Below the pieces are notes generated by a model, which worked only from the letters and a program-made list of their open reading frames with translations, ran no database searches and was not told where the DNA came from. Shown here piece after piece: positions 47,445 through 56,390 of a stretch of DNA of 64,000 bases (within the stretch, counting starts at the first letter, position 1; each line of letters opens with the position of its first letter). The translations under genes were made by a program, and so were the position numbers. The DNA comes from Mycobacterium sp. EPa45 (GTDB lineage: Bacteria; Actinomycetota; Actinomycetes; Mycobacteriales; Mycobacteriaceae), in assembly GCF_001021385.1 (NCBI RefSeq), contig NZ_CP011773.1:4402001-4466000 (forward strand). The letters run 5' to 3'.

Positions 47445-47605
47445 GCGCCTCAGGATATGACAACTACCTCATCAGCCACACAATCGACACTGGTCACATC
47501 TGCATCACCATTCAGCGACTACGGTCTGGATCGCGAATCCGGTGGTCCGATGGTTCGATGACCGGCGAAAGCGGCCATGCCGCTGCGGGTGGACAACTCA
47601 ATCCG

Positions 47606-47611
47606 TAGGAT
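47606..47611 (+). promoter_or_regulatory. Leaderless-type -10 element TAGGAT for the ABC importer operon
   Basis: TAGGAT fits TANNNT and ends six bases before ATG 47618; the intervening bases are all C. No ribosome-binding site is present, so the first gene of the operon is probably translated from a leaderless mRNA. Confidence 0.5.
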
Positions 47612-47617
47612 CCCCCC

Positions 47618-48649
47618 ATGCCGCCTGCTCCCCCACGCGCACCGCAGATCGAATTGCGTGGGGTGCGGAAGGTGTTCGGCGACGTGACCGCCGTCGAAGT
47701 CGCCGACCTGACCGTCGGCGACGGTGAGCTGTTCGCGATCCTCGGCCCGTCCGGTTCGGGCAAGACCACGGTGCTGCGGATGATCGCCGGCTTCGAACAA
47801 CCGACGGCCGGCACCGTCCACCTCGGCGGCGCCGACGTCACCGCGCTGCCCCCGGCCAAGCGCGACACCAACACCGTCTTCCAGGACTACGCGCTGTTCC
47901 CGCACATGACGGTGGCCCAGAACGTCGAATACGGGCTCAAGGTCAAAGGCGTACCCAAGGCCGAGCGCCGCGAGCGGACCGGGGCGGCGCTGGAGATGGT
48001 GCGGCTGTCCGGTCATGCCGCCCGCAAGCCCGCACAGCTGTCCGGTGGCCAGCAGCAGCGCGTGGCCCTGGCCCGCGCGCTGGTGGGCCGGCCCAAGGTC
48101 CTGCTGCTCGACGAGCCGCTGGGCGCGCTGGACCTCAAGCTGCGCGAACAGATGCAGGTTGAGCTCAAGGCTATTCAGCGCGAGGTCGGCATCACCTTCG
48201 TGATCGTCACCCACGACCAGGACGAGGCACTCACCCTGTCCGACCGCCTCGCGGTGTTCAACGACGGCCGCATCGAACAGGTCGGCCCCGCCCGTGAGGT
48301 GTACGAAAATCCGGCCAACCGGTTCGTCGCCGATTTCGTCGGCACCTCGAACGTGGTCGACGGCACGACGGCCGAAGCGCTCGTCGGCCGGGCCGGCACC
48401 GTCGCGATCCGGCCCGAGCGCATTGTCCTGCTGGCACCCGAGGAATCGGTTCCGGCCGGAATGCGAAGTGTCACAGCCCAAGTCGCCGAGGTGGTGTACG
48501 CGGGGCCGATCACCCGGGTGGCCGTCGACGCATCGGGGGTCGGTCTGACCGCCACCATGCTGTCGGCCGAAGCCCGCACCGACATCGCCCACGGCGCCAC
48601 CGTCGTACTGGCATGGCCAGACAGCGCCGTCCGATCCCTGTCCGCCTAA
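47618..48649 (+). CDS. potA: ABC importer ATP-binding protein, polyamine (PotA) type
   Basis: A 343-residue ATPase. Walker A is GPSGSGKTT (residues about 43-51), the Q-loop FQDYALFPHMTV, the signature LSGGQQQRVALARAL, Walker B VLLLDEPLGALD, and the switch His is in VTHDQDEA. The C-terminal 100 residues form a TOBE domain (TVAIRPERIVLLAPEE). It energises uptake through the two permeases encoded downstream. The substrate is inferred from the binding protein's family. First gene of a four-gene operon. Confidence 0.88.
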   Translation: MPPAPPRAPQIELRGVRKVFGDVTAVEVADLTVGDGELFAILGPSGSGKTTVLRMIAGFEQPTAGTVHLGGADVTALPPAKRDTNTVFQDYALFPHMTVAQNVEYGLKVKGVPKAERRERTGAALEMVRLSGHAARKPAQLSGGQQQRVALARALVGRPKVLLLDEPLGALDLKLREQMQVELKAIQREVGITFVIVTHDQDEALTLSDRLAVFNDGRIEQVGPAREVYENPANRFVADFVGTSNVVDGTTAEALVGRAGTVAIRPERIVLLAPEESVPAGMRSVTAQVAEVVYAGPITRVAVDASGVGLTATMLSAEARTDIAHGATVVLAWPDSAVRSLSA

Positions 48650-48664
48650 CACGAGGAGCTCGCC

Positions 48665-49858
48665 ATGAGAACCGTCACCCGCCGCCTCGGCCTCACACTG
48701 GCCGTGTGCGCCGCACTGGTCGCCGCCTGTTCGAGTTCGAACAACTCCGGTGGCGGCGGCACCACCGCACCGCCCAAGATGGAGCCGCTCTCGGCGCTAG
48801 GTAAGGGCGAGGGCCAGCTCAACTTGATTGCGTGGCCCGGTTACGCCGAGGACGGCTCGAACGATCCCAAGGTCGACTGGGTACATCCCTTCGAGCAGAA
48901 GACCGGCTGCAAGGTCAACATCAAGGTCGGCAACACCTCCGACGAGATGCTGCAGCTGATGCGCACCGGCCAGTACGACGGTGTCTCGGCTTCCGGCGAT
49001 GCCACCCTGCGGTTGATCTACGCCGGTGACGTCGCCCCCGTCAACACCAAGCTCGTGCCCAATTACGAGACCATTTCGGCGTTCCTCAAGGACAAGCCGT
49101 GGAACTCGGTGAACGGCCAGATGTACGGCATCCCACACGGATGGGGTGCCAACCTGCTGATGTACAACACCGATGTGGTCAAGGGCGCCCCCGACACCTG
49201 GGGTGCGGTGTTCCCCGGCGCGCCGGAGTACAAAGGCAAGGTCACCGCCTATGACTCCCCCATCTACATCGCCGACGCCGCGCTGTACCTGTCGAAGACG
49301 AAACCCGAACTGGGAATCAAGAATCCGTACTCGCTGACCGAGGACCAGCTCAACGCGGCGGTCGATCTGCTGAAGGCGCAGCACGGCAACATCGGTGAGT
49401 ACTGGTCGGACTACACCAAGGCGGTGCAGGCCTTCGAGTCCGGCACCTCGGCCATCGGCACCACCTGGCAGGTGATCGCCAACATGATCACCACCGATAA
49501 CAAGGTGAAGATCGCGACCGTGCTGCCCAAAGAAGGCTCGACCGGATGGTCGGACACCTGGATGGTGTCGTCGAAGGCCAAGAACCCCAATTGCATGTAC
49601 CAGTGGATGGACTGGATCACCTCACCTCAGGTCAACGCCCAGGTCGCCGAGTATTTCGGCGAGGCTCCCGCACAGACCAAGGCCTGCGAGTTCACCAGCG
49701 ACAAGACGTTCTGCGACACCTACCACGCAACCGATTCCGCCTACGCGGAGAAGATCAGCTACTGGACGACGCCCCAGAAGCAATGCGTGGACGGCAGCGG
49801 TGACAAGTGCACGGCCTACAGCGAGTGGGTCGACAAATGGCAGCAGATCAAGGGCTGA
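48665..49858 (+). CDS. potD: ABC importer substrate-binding lipoprotein, spermidine/putrescine (PotD) type
   Basis: A 397-residue lipoprotein. The signal LTLAVCAALVAAC is a lipobox whose Cys is followed by a Ser/Asn/Gly linker. The mature domain begins with QLNLIAWPGYAEDGS and holds KTGCKVNIKVGNTSDEMLQL, QMYGIPHGWGANLLMYN and IGTTWQVIANM, all found in PotD-like SBP_bac_8 proteins. Extra Cys residues near the C-terminus (KACEF, TFCDTYH, KQCVDG, DKCTAY) could form two disulphides, unusual for the family. ATG 48665 follows ACGAGGAG. Confidence 0.87.
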   Translation: MRTVTRRLGLTLAVCAALVAACSSSNNSGGGGTTAPPKMEPLSALGKGEGQLNLIAWPGYAEDGSNDPKVDWVHPFEQKTGCKVNIKVGNTSDEMLQLMRTGQYDGVSASGDATLRLIYAGDVAPVNTKLVPNYETISAFLKDKPWNSVNGQMYGIPHGWGANLLMYNTDVVKGAPDTWGAVFPGAPEYKGKVTAYDSPIYIADAALYLSKTKPELGIKNPYSLTEDQLNAAVDLLKAQHGNIGEYWSDYTKAVQAFESGTSAIGTTWQVIANMITTDNKVKIATVLPKEGSTGWSDTWMVSSKAKNPNCMYQWMDWITSPQVNAQVAEYFGEAPAQTKACEFTSDKTFCDTYHATDSAYAEKISYWTTPQKQCVDGSGDKCTAYSEWVDKWQQIKG

Positions 49859-49866
49859 CCCACGGG

Positions 49867-50688
49867 GTGAGCCGGCGTCTGCGCCTCGCGTTCCTGCTGG
49901 TTCCACCCCTGGCCTGGCTGGTGGTTGCCTATTTGGGATCGCTTGGCGTACTGCTTCTTTCGGCCTTCTGGAGCACCGACACCTTCACCGGTGCGGTGGT
50001 GCGGTCGTACACCAGTGACAACATCGTGCGGGTGGTCACCGACACGGTGTTCCGCACGGCAACCCTGCGCACCATCGGAATCGCGTTGAGCGTCACCGTG
50101 ATCTGCATCGCGCTCGCGGTTCCGCTGGGCCTCTACATGGCCAAGGTGGCCTCTCCCCGGGTGCGGCTCGCGCTCGTGGTCGCCGTCACCACACCGCTGT
50201 GGGCCAGCTATCTCGTCAAGGCCTACGCCTGGCGGATGCTGCTGTCACCGGAGGGTCCGCTGCACTGGGTGGCGGGCTACACCCCGGGTTACGGCCTGAT
50301 CGCAACGGTGCTCACGCTGGCCTACCTGTGGCTGCCCTACATGGTGATCCCGGTGTTCGCGGCCTTCGAGCGGGTGCCCGACCCGCTGATCGACGCCAGC
50401 GCCGATCTGGGCGCCTCGGATCTCACCACACTGCGAACCATCGTGGCGCCCTTGGTGTTTCCCGGTATCGCGGCCGGCTCGATCTTCACGTTCTCGCTGT
50501 CGATGGGTGACTACATCGCGGTGACGATCGTCGGGGGCAAGACCCAGATGCTGGGCAACATCATCTACGGACAGCTGGTGACCGCCAACAACCAGCCGCT
50601 GGCGGCGGCACTGTCGCTGATTCCGCTGGCCGCAATCGTGCTGTATCTGCTGGCGATGCGGCGCACCGGGGCCTTGGAGAACGTCTGA
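49867..50688 (+). CDS. potB: ABC importer permease, PotB type
   Basis: A 273-residue permease with six helices. The coupling motif is DASADLGASDLTTLRTIVAPLVFPG (EAA-like loop). The N-terminal helix is LAFLLVPPLAWLVVAYLGSL. I choose GTG 49867, eight bases after the potD stop; an in-frame ATG at 49837 would add ten residues and overlap potD by 22 bases, and neither start has a strong ribosome-binding site. The gene shares TGATG with the next permease. Confidence 0.85.
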   Translation: MSRRLRLAFLLVPPLAWLVVAYLGSLGVLLLSAFWSTDTFTGAVVRSYTSDNIVRVVTDTVFRTATLRTIGIALSVTVICIALAVPLGLYMAKVASPRVRLALVVAVTTPLWASYLVKAYAWRMLLSPEGPLHWVAGYTPGYGLIATVLTLAYLWLPYMVIPVFAAFERVPDPLIDASADLGASDLTTLRTIVAPLVFPGIAAGSIFTFSLSMGDYIAVTIVGGKTQMLGNIIYGQLVTANNQPLAAALSLIPLAAIVLYLLAMRRTGALENV

Positions 50689-51488
50689 TGCTGTCCCCCG
50701 GCCTGCGTCGGCTGGTCTGCTTCTGGACCGTAATGGTGCTGGTGTTCCTGTACGCGCCACTGCTGTTGGTCGTGCTCAACGCGTTCAACTCATCAAAGAC
50801 GTTCGCGTTCCCGCCGAGCGGCTTCACGCTGCGGTGGTGGGCCGACGCGTGGGCCAGCGACGGCATGTGGCATTCGCTGGCGAACTCGGTGGTGGTCGGC
50901 CTGTGCGCGACGCTGATCGCTCTGCTGCTGGGCAGCATGGCCGCCTTCGCCGTGCAGCGCTACGAATTCTTCGGGCGACAGACCATCAGCTTTCTGGTGG
51001 TCCTGCCGATCACGCTGCCCGGTATCGTCACCGGCATCGCCTTGAACGCCACGTTCACCTCGGCGCTGGGCATGACGCTGGGATTGGCGACGGTCATCGT
51101 CGGCCACGCGACATTCTGCATCGTGATCGTCTTCAACAACACCCAGGCCCGGCTACGGCGGCTGGGCACCGGCCTGGAGGAGGCGTCGGCCGACCTGGGG
51201 GCGTCGGGCTGGCAGACCTTTCGCTACGTGACGTTCCCGATGATGCGCGGCGCCCTGGTCGCCGGCGCGATCCTGGCCTTCGCGCTCAGCTTCGACGAGA
51301 TCGTCGTGACCACATTCACCGCGGGCCCGACGGTGCAGACGCTGCCGATCTGGATCTTCGGCAACCTGTTCCGCCCCAATCAGGCTCCGGTGATCAACGT
51401 CGTCGCCGCCACGCTGACCGTGTTCGCGATCATCCCGGTGTGGCTGGCGCAGCGCTTCGGCGGGGATCCGGCTTCCACGCGGGTATAG
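50688..51488 (+). CDS. potC: ABC importer permease, PotC type
   Basis: A 266-residue permease, partner of the preceding one. The EAA loop is EEASADLGASGWQTFRYVTFP, and FSLALNAFNSS-like features appear as VVLNAFNSSKTFAFPPSGFT, typical of PotC. SFDEIVVTTFTAGP is another strong family mark. ATG 50688 overlaps the potB stop by one base. It is the last gene of the operon; an unrelated MFS gene starts 69 bases later. Confidence 0.87.
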   Translation: MLSPGLRRLVCFWTVMVLVFLYAPLLLVVLNAFNSSKTFAFPPSGFTLRWWADAWASDGMWHSLANSVVVGLCATLIALLLGSMAAFAVQRYEFFGRQTISFLVVLPITLPGIVTGIALNATFTSALGMTLGLATVIVGHATFCIVIVFNNTQARLRRLGTGLEEASADLGASGWQTFRYVTFPMMRGALVAGAILAFALSFDEIVVTTFTAGPTVQTLPIWIFGNLFRPNQAPVINVVAATLTVFAIIPVWLAQRFGGDPASTRV

Positions 51489-51557
51489 CTGCTGCGGCCC
51501 GGGAATGAATTTGCCTCCTGGGAGATGATTGGAGCGGCGACGAAAGGGTGATGGTCA

Positions 51558-52853
51558 GTGCGGGCCTGGATTGTGTGGTCGACGGGAACGTTGGCCTACA
51601 TCGTGGCTGTGCTGGATCGCACCACGCTCGGGGTCTCGGGGCTGGACGCCGCCAAGAGGTTCTCGGCCAGCCCCGGAGTGCTGTCGACCTTCGTCGTGCT
51701 GCAGGTGGTCGTCTATGCGGCTGCACAAATCCCGGCAGGTCTGCTGCTGGACCGCTTCGGGTCCAAGAAGATGATTCTGGCCGGCGCGACGCTGATGGTC
51801 GCGGGCCAGCTGGCGTTGGCGTTCACCGTCTCACTGCCCACCGCGATCGCCGCCCGTGCGGTGGTGGGGCTGGGCGACGCATTCACGTTCATCTCGGTGC
51901 TGCGGTTGGTGCCGCACTGGTTCAAACCGCGGCAGATTCCGTTGGTGACCCAGCTGACCGGCATCTCAGGTCAACTCGGACAAGTGCTTTCGGCGGTGCC
52001 CTTCCTGTCCCTACTGATCGGGTCGGGATGGACGAGGGCGTACACGGTCGTCGCGGCATTCGGCGTGCTGTCTCTGGTGCTCACGTTGCTTCTGGTGAAG
52101 AACACCCCGAGCGGGGTGACGGTCCATGATCCGGTGGTGAGCCTGCGCGAGACCTTGGCCAGCGTGAAGACGATATGGATGCGGCCAGGCACCCGGCTGG
52201 GCTTCTTCACCCACATGGGCACCCAGTTCTCGGTCACCGTCTTCGCGTTGATGTGGGGTGTCCCGTATCTGACGGTGGCGCAGAACCTTTCGCGTAGTGA
52301 GGCGGGCACCCTGCTGACCATCTCGGTGGTCGCCGCGATCGTCTTCGGGGTGCTGATCGGCATCGTCACCGGGCGGCACCCTCACCGCAGATCCTGGATC
52401 GTGCTGGGCATCGTCAGCAGCAACGCCCTGATCTGGACGGTCGTGCTGGCCCTGCCGTCCGCAGCGCCGCACTGGCTGCTCGTCGTCCTGATCGTGGTGA
52501 TCTCGTGCGGCGGCCCCGGCTCGATGGTGGGGTTCGACTTCGCCCGTACCTTCAACCCGCGCTCCACGCTGGGCACTGCACAGGGAGCGGTGAACATGGG
52601 CGGCTTCCTGGCCTCGCTGTTGGTCATGCAGGCGATGGGCCTGATCATCGGTGCGGCCGGCGGTTACTCGTTCAACTCGTTCCGGCTGGCCTGGTGCGTG
52701 CAGTACGCGGTGTGGGCGTTGGCCATCGCCGGCATCCTGATCACCCGTAGGAAGGCTCGGCGCACGATCGGCGATATCGAGGAAAGCCGGTACCTGCTCG
52801 AGTTCTTCAGTGACCCCGAACTGGCACCGGCCACCCCTCGTCGGGAGCGCTGA
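51558..52853 (+). CDS. MFS transporter
   Basis: A 431-residue twelve-helix major facilitator. The loop 2-3 motif is LLLDRFGSKKMILAG, preceded by LSTFVVLQVVVYAAAQIPAG. LGDAFTFISVLRLVPHWF is the helix 4-5 region, as in hexuronate/phthalate-type permeases. A cytoplasmic C-terminus (TRRKARRTIGDIEESRYLLE) follows helix 12. Substrate unknown. GTG 51558 is used; GAAAGGGTGATGG upstream gives a plausible ribosome-binding site. Its stop TGA directly abuts the stop of the convergent ChaB-domain gene. Confidence 0.83.
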   Translation: MRAWIVWSTGTLAYIVAVLDRTTLGVSGLDAAKRFSASPGVLSTFVVLQVVVYAAAQIPAGLLLDRFGSKKMILAGATLMVAGQLALAFTVSLPTAIAARAVVGLGDAFTFISVLRLVPHWFKPRQIPLVTQLTGISGQLGQVLSAVPFLSLLIGSGWTRAYTVVAAFGVLSLVLTLLLVKNTPSGVTVHDPVVSLRETLASVKTIWMRPGTRLGFFTHMGTQFSVTVFALMWGVPYLTVAQNLSRSEAGTLLTISVVAAIVFGVLIGIVTGRHPHRRSWIVLGIVSSNALIWTVVLALPSAAPHWLLVVLIVVISCGGPGSMVGFDFARTFNPRSTLGTAQGAVNMGGFLASLLVMQAMGLIIGAAGGYSFNSFRLAWCVQYAVWALAIAGILITRRKARRTIGDIEESRYLLEFFSDPELAPATPRRER

Positions 52854-53273
52854 TCAGCGGTTGCGGCTGCTGGCCCGGCGGTTGGCCTTCTTGATCGCGT
52901 CGACCAATTCGTCTTTGTTCATCGACGACCGTCCGCTGATGTCCAGCCGTTTGGCGACATCGAGCAGATGCTTCTTGCTCGCGGTCGCATTCACCCCTTC
53001 GGCGCTGTCGCCCTTGGGGTTCGGCCCGCCGCTGCGCGCACGGGCGTCGGACGGCCCCTTGGAGCTCTTGGCCTCCCAGTGGTCGCCGACCTTCTCATAA
53101 CTGTGCTTCACCGCGCTGTAGGCCACGCGGTGGGCACGCTCACCTTCGCCGTACTCCTTCGCCGCCGAATCGTGGGCCTTGGCGAAGGTCCGCTGCGCCT
53201 TCGCAGGGGACTTCTTCAGGGTGCTGGGCAGCTCACTCTTCTTGGCGTCGCCGCTCTTGGTTGTCTTGGGCAT
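52854..53273 (-). CDS. ChaB-domain protein with C-terminal Rho_N/SAP-like domain
   Basis: A 139-residue, very basic protein. The ChaB-like domain covers residues about 12-65 (SELPSTLKKSPAKAQRTFAK, HRVAYSAVKHSYEK). A Gly/Ser/Pro linker follows, then a small helix-extended-helix module (KKHLLDVAKRLDISGRSSMN, KDELVDAIKKANR) like the Rho N-terminal or SAP nucleic-acid-binding domains. It may be a DNA- or RNA-associated stress protein. ATG 53273 is preceded (mRNA sense) by GGAGGTGATTGC, a strong Shine-Dalgarno. The convergent stop codons lie side by side, with no gap. Confidence 0.8.
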   Translation of the reverse strand: MPKTTKSGDAKKSELPSTLKKSPAKAQRTFAKAHDSAAKEYGEGERAHRVAYSAVKHSYEKVGDHWEAKSSKGPSDARARSGGPNPKGDSAEGVNATASKKHLLDVAKRLDISGRSSMNKDELVDAIKKANRRASSRNR

Positions 53274-53307
53274 GCAATCACCTCCGTAACGGTCGACTAC
53301 CCGGCTG

Positions 53308-53430
53308 TCAGTGGCGAAAAACGTCAGTAACACGCGGCCGTGGGCGGTCGATATTCCAGTCAGCCCCGAGCTGCCGTGCAATCCGACTCCGCGGCAGCCC
53401 GGGCTCCAACTTTTTTCGTCCCGTCGCCAT
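53308..53430 (-). CDS. Candidate 40-residue basic small protein
   Basis: The frame reads MATGRKKLEPGLPRSRIARQ and ends RVTDVFRH: basic, no membrane helix. GAAGGA lies nine bases upstream of the ATG (mRNA sense), a fair Shine-Dalgarno. It sits upstream of, and co-directional with, the ChaB gene. Third-position GC is lower than in neighbouring genes, so it may be chance. Confidence 0.3.
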   Translation of the reverse strand: MATGRKKLEPGLPRSRIARQLGADWNIDRPRPRVTDVFRH

Positions 53431-53485
53431 GACGTTTGATCCTTCGGTACCCGAGGTATCACCCACTGCGTCGAAGGGACGCACG

Positions 53486-54883
53486 ATGGGCTTGGACCTC
53501 ACGCCGACAACGGCGCAGCACGACCTCGCTCGACGCACGCACGAGTTCGCCGAGCAGTGCATCCGCCCGGTTGCCGCCGAATACGACCGTCGCCAGGAAT
53601 TTCCCTGGCCGGTGCTGGAGGAAGCGGCTGCTCGGGGCTTTTATAGCCCGCTGTTCTATCGCGACCTCATCGGTGATCCGACGGGCTTGTCACTGCCGAT
53701 GTTCATGGAGGAACTGTTCTGGGGTTGTGCCGGAATCGGTTTGGCGGTGGTGATGCCGGCGCTGGCACTGTCGGCGATCGGACAGGCAGCCACCCCCGAG
53801 CAGATGCTGACGTGGGCGCCCGAATGCTTCGGCACCCCGGGCGATCTCAAGTTGGCTGCGCTGGCGATCTCCGAACCTGAGGGCGGCAGCGACGTCCGCA
53901 ATCTGCGCACAAGGGCGCGCCGAGCCGGCCCGGAAAAGGACGCCGACTGGATCATCGACGGGCACAAGATGTGGATCGGCAACGGCGGTATCGCCAACGT
54001 GCACGTCGTCAACGCCGTCGTCGACGAAGAGCTCGGCCACCGCGGGCAGGCGCTGTTCGTGGTGCCCGGTGGTACCCCGGGCCTGGAACTCGTGCGCAAG
54101 CTCGACAAGCTGGGCTGCCGCGCCTCCCACACCGCCGAGCTGAAGTTCAACGGCGTGCGGGTGCCGGCCGAGAATCTGCTGGGAGGGCAGGACAAGCTCG
54201 AGCACAAGCTCGCCAAGACCCGCGAAGCCATCGCTGCCGGCGGCCAGCGGTCCAGCTCGGCAACGCTGGGCACGTTCGAGCAGACCCGCCCGATGGTGGC
54301 GGCCCAAGCGCTCGGAATCGCCCGCGCCGCACTGGAGTACGTGACGGCATACGCCAATCGCCGGGAAGCGTTCGGCGCGCCCATCATCGACAACCAGGGC
54401 ATCGCCTTCCCGCTGGCCGACCTGGCCACCGGCATCGACGCCGCCCGGCTGCTGACCTGGCGCGCATCCTGGATGGCCGCCAACGGCGTGCCCTTCGACC
54501 GCGGCGAAGGGTCGATGGCCAAACTGGCCGCCAGTGAAATCGCCGTCAAGACCACCGAGCGGGCCATCCAGACCATGGGCGGCTGGGGCTACATCAGCGA
54601 CCACCCCGTGGAGAAGTGGTACCGCGACGCAAAGCTGTACACCATCTTCGAGGGCACCAGCGAGATTCAGCGGATCGTGATCTCCTCGAAGCTCGGCGCC
54701 GCTGACGGCGGCCCGCCGATGCACATCGAGCTGGAGCCCTCCGGGGGTCCGTTCAACCGGCTGTTCGGCCGGGGCACCCCGGCGCGGGGGCGCCTCGCCG
54801 ACACCGCACTCGCGATGAAGGACCGCGTCCCGGAACCGGCTATGCGCATGGTCATGAAGGTCCTCGCACCGCCGCGGCGGTAG
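53486..54883 (+). CDS. Acyl-CoA dehydrogenase
   Basis: A 465-residue FAD enzyme, longer than typical short-chain members because of a 70-residue tail (GGPPMHIELEPSGGPFNRLF onward). Signatures are LAISEPEGGSDVRNL, GHKMWIGNGGIANVHVV, RASHTAELKFNGVRVPAENL, the helix RREAFGAPIIDNQGIAFPL, and the C-terminal QTMGGWGYISDHPVEKWYRD with IFEGTSEIQRIVI. The substrate is not evident. ATG 53486 follows GAAGGGACGCACG; longer upstream frame is rejected because it enters the ChaB promoter. The WS/DGAT gene follows after 85 bases. Confidence 0.88.
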   Translation: MGLDLTPTTAQHDLARRTHEFAEQCIRPVAAEYDRRQEFPWPVLEEAAARGFYSPLFYRDLIGDPTGLSLPMFMEELFWGCAGIGLAVVMPALALSAIGQAATPEQMLTWAPECFGTPGDLKLAALAISEPEGGSDVRNLRTRARRAGPEKDADWIIDGHKMWIGNGGIANVHVVNAVVDEELGHRGQALFVVPGGTPGLELVRKLDKLGCRASHTAELKFNGVRVPAENLLGGQDKLEHKLAKTREAIAAGGQRSSSATLGTFEQTRPMVAAQALGIARAALEYVTAYANRREAFGAPIIDNQGIAFPLADLATGIDAARLLTWRASWMAANGVPFDRGEGSMAKLAASEIAVKTTERAIQTMGGWGYISDHPVEKWYRDAKLYTIFEGTSEIQRIVISSKLGAADGGPPMHIELEPSGGPFNRLFGRGTPARGRLADTALAMKDRVPEPAMRMVMKVLAPPRR

Positions 54884-54896
54884 GACCCATCATCCG

Positions 54897-54910
54897 GTGA
54901 CCTACGGCCC
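54897..54910. promoter_or_regulatory. Weak DosR-box-like site before the WS/DGAT gene
   Basis: GTGACC-TA-CGGCCC matches eight of the twelve fixed bases in the DosR core GGGACT-WW-AGTCCC. It lies 58 bases upstream of ATG 54969, a suitable distance for an activator. The match alone is weak; the neighbourhood makes it worth testing. Confidence 0.3.
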
Positions 54911-54968
54911 TCCCGCGAGGGCGACACGGGCCTGAAGACTGAACCTCAGGGCAGTCGAAAGGCCGGAC

Positions 54969-56390
54969 ATGACGGACAAGGTCACGCATCTCACGACGCT
55001 GGATGCGGGCTTTCTGCAACTCGAGGACACCGACCGCCATGTCAGTCTGGCCATCGGCGGTATCGCGGTGCTGGCCGGTCCCGCGCCGGAATTCGACGAG
55101 TTGTGCGCCACCATCGGCGAACGCTGCCTTGCCAACCCGCGCGCCACCCAGGTGTTGCGCAGCCATCCCCTGGATCTGACCGCACCGGAGTGGGCCGACG
55201 ATCCGCAATTCGACCTCACCCATCACATCCGCCGGGCCGCTCTGGTGCAGCCCGGTGACGACGCGGCGTTGTTCGCCGAGGTTGCCTCGATCATGGAACG
55301 CCGACTCGACCGTGACAGGCCACTGTGGGAGTGCTGGGTCATCGAGGGACTGGCCGACGATCGTTGGGCCCTGTTGGTGAAGGTGCACCATGCGCTGGCC
55401 GACGGCATCGCGGCCACGAACCTGCTCACCGGCTTGTGCGACGACGCCGACGTCGCGACGTTCGCGTCGGCGATCGGAGCCGCGAAACACCATGACGGCC
55501 GCGACAAGGAGTCTCCCCGCACCACCAATCCGCTGAATTGGCTGGGTGATTCGGCCCGCCTGACTGCCGGCGCAGGCAAGGCGGCGCTGCGCGTTGCCGC
55601 GGGTGCCGCCAACCTCGCCGCCGCGCTGCTACGTCCGGCCACGAACACCGAACTCAACGGTCCGGTCGGTGACCTACGCCGCTACAGCGCGGCAGTGGTA
55701 CGACTGCGCGACGTCGAAGAGATCGCCCACGTCATGGGAACCACGATCAACGATGTGGCGCTGGCCGCCGTCGCCGACAGCTACCGGGCAGCCCTGCTGC
55801 GTCGCGGCCAGGAACCGCGGCCGGATTCGTTGCGCACATTGGTGCCGGTGTCGGTGCGGGCAGCGGATGCCATGGACGTCTCCGACAATCGCGTATCGCT
55901 GATGTTGCCGTTCCTGCCCGTTGACGTCGCAGATCCGCTGCAGCGGCTGAAGGCCGTGCGCGATCGGATGAAGGTGGTCAAGTCCAGCGGCCAGCGTCAA
56001 GCCGGCAGCGTGCTGATGTGGGCGACCAACCTGATCCCCTTCCCCGTGACCGCGTGGACGGTGCGGTTGTTGTCGCGGCTGCCCCAGCGATCAGTGGTGA
56101 CCGTCGTGACCAACGTGCCGGGGCCGCGTCAGCGGCTCACCGTGATGGGGCACAAGGTCGAGCGACTGCTGCCCGTTCCGCCCATCGCAGCGGGATTCCG
56201 CACCGGCATCGCGATCTTCAGCTACGCAGACGAGCTGGCCTTCGGATTGCTGGTCGACTTCGACTCCGCGCCGGATGTGGACGAACTGGCAGCCGGCATC
56301 GAACGCGGCGTGCAGCGCCTGCTCCGGTCGGCCAGGCACACCGGGCGGTCGCGTCGCAAGGGCGACCTGCTGTTGCTATCCAACAACTGA
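54969..56390 (+). CDS. Wax ester synthase / diacylglycerol acyltransferase
   Basis: A 473-residue WS/DGAT that makes triacylglycerol or wax esters from acyl-CoA. The active-site motif HHALADG is at about residues 139-145. MSFLQ-type opening is seen as HLTTLDAGFLQLED, and VSVRAADAMDVSDNRVSLML with VTNVPGPRQRLTVMG are C-terminal family blocks. Several mycobacterial tgs genes belong to the DosR regulon and store lipid during hypoxia; the location beside other dormancy-type genes fits that. Its 3' end overlaps the convergent ATPase gene by 15 bases. Confidence 0.9.
   Translation: MTDKVTHLTTLDAGFLQLEDTDRHVSLAIGGIAVLAGPAPEFDELCATIGERCLANPRATQVLRSHPLDLTAPEWADDPQFDLTHHIRRAALVQPGDDAALFAEVASIMERRLDRDRPLWECWVIEGLADDRWALLVKVHHALADGIAATNLLTGLCDDADVATFASAIGAAKHHDGRDKESPRTTNPLNWLGDSARLTAGAGKAALRVAAGAANLAAALLRPATNTELNGPVGDLRRYSAAVVRLRDVEEIAHVMGTTINDVALAAVADSYRAALLRRGQEPRPDSLRTLVPVSVRAADAMDVSDNRVSLMLPFLPVDVADPLQRLKAVRDRMKVVKSSGQRQAGSVLMWATNLIPFPVTAWTVRLLSRLPQRSVVTVVTNVPGPRQRLTVMGHKVERLLPVPPIAAGFRTGIAIFSYADELAFGLLVDFDSAPDVDELAAGIERGVQRLLRSARHTGRSRRKGDLLLLSNN

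Noticed and set aside
46524..47561. A 345-codon plus-strand frame beginning in the fas upstream region
   Set aside because: Most of it is antisense to the Tat-exported DUF1906 gene, and it passes straight through the terminator-like hairpin. Its non-overlapping first 55 codons have no ribosome-binding site.
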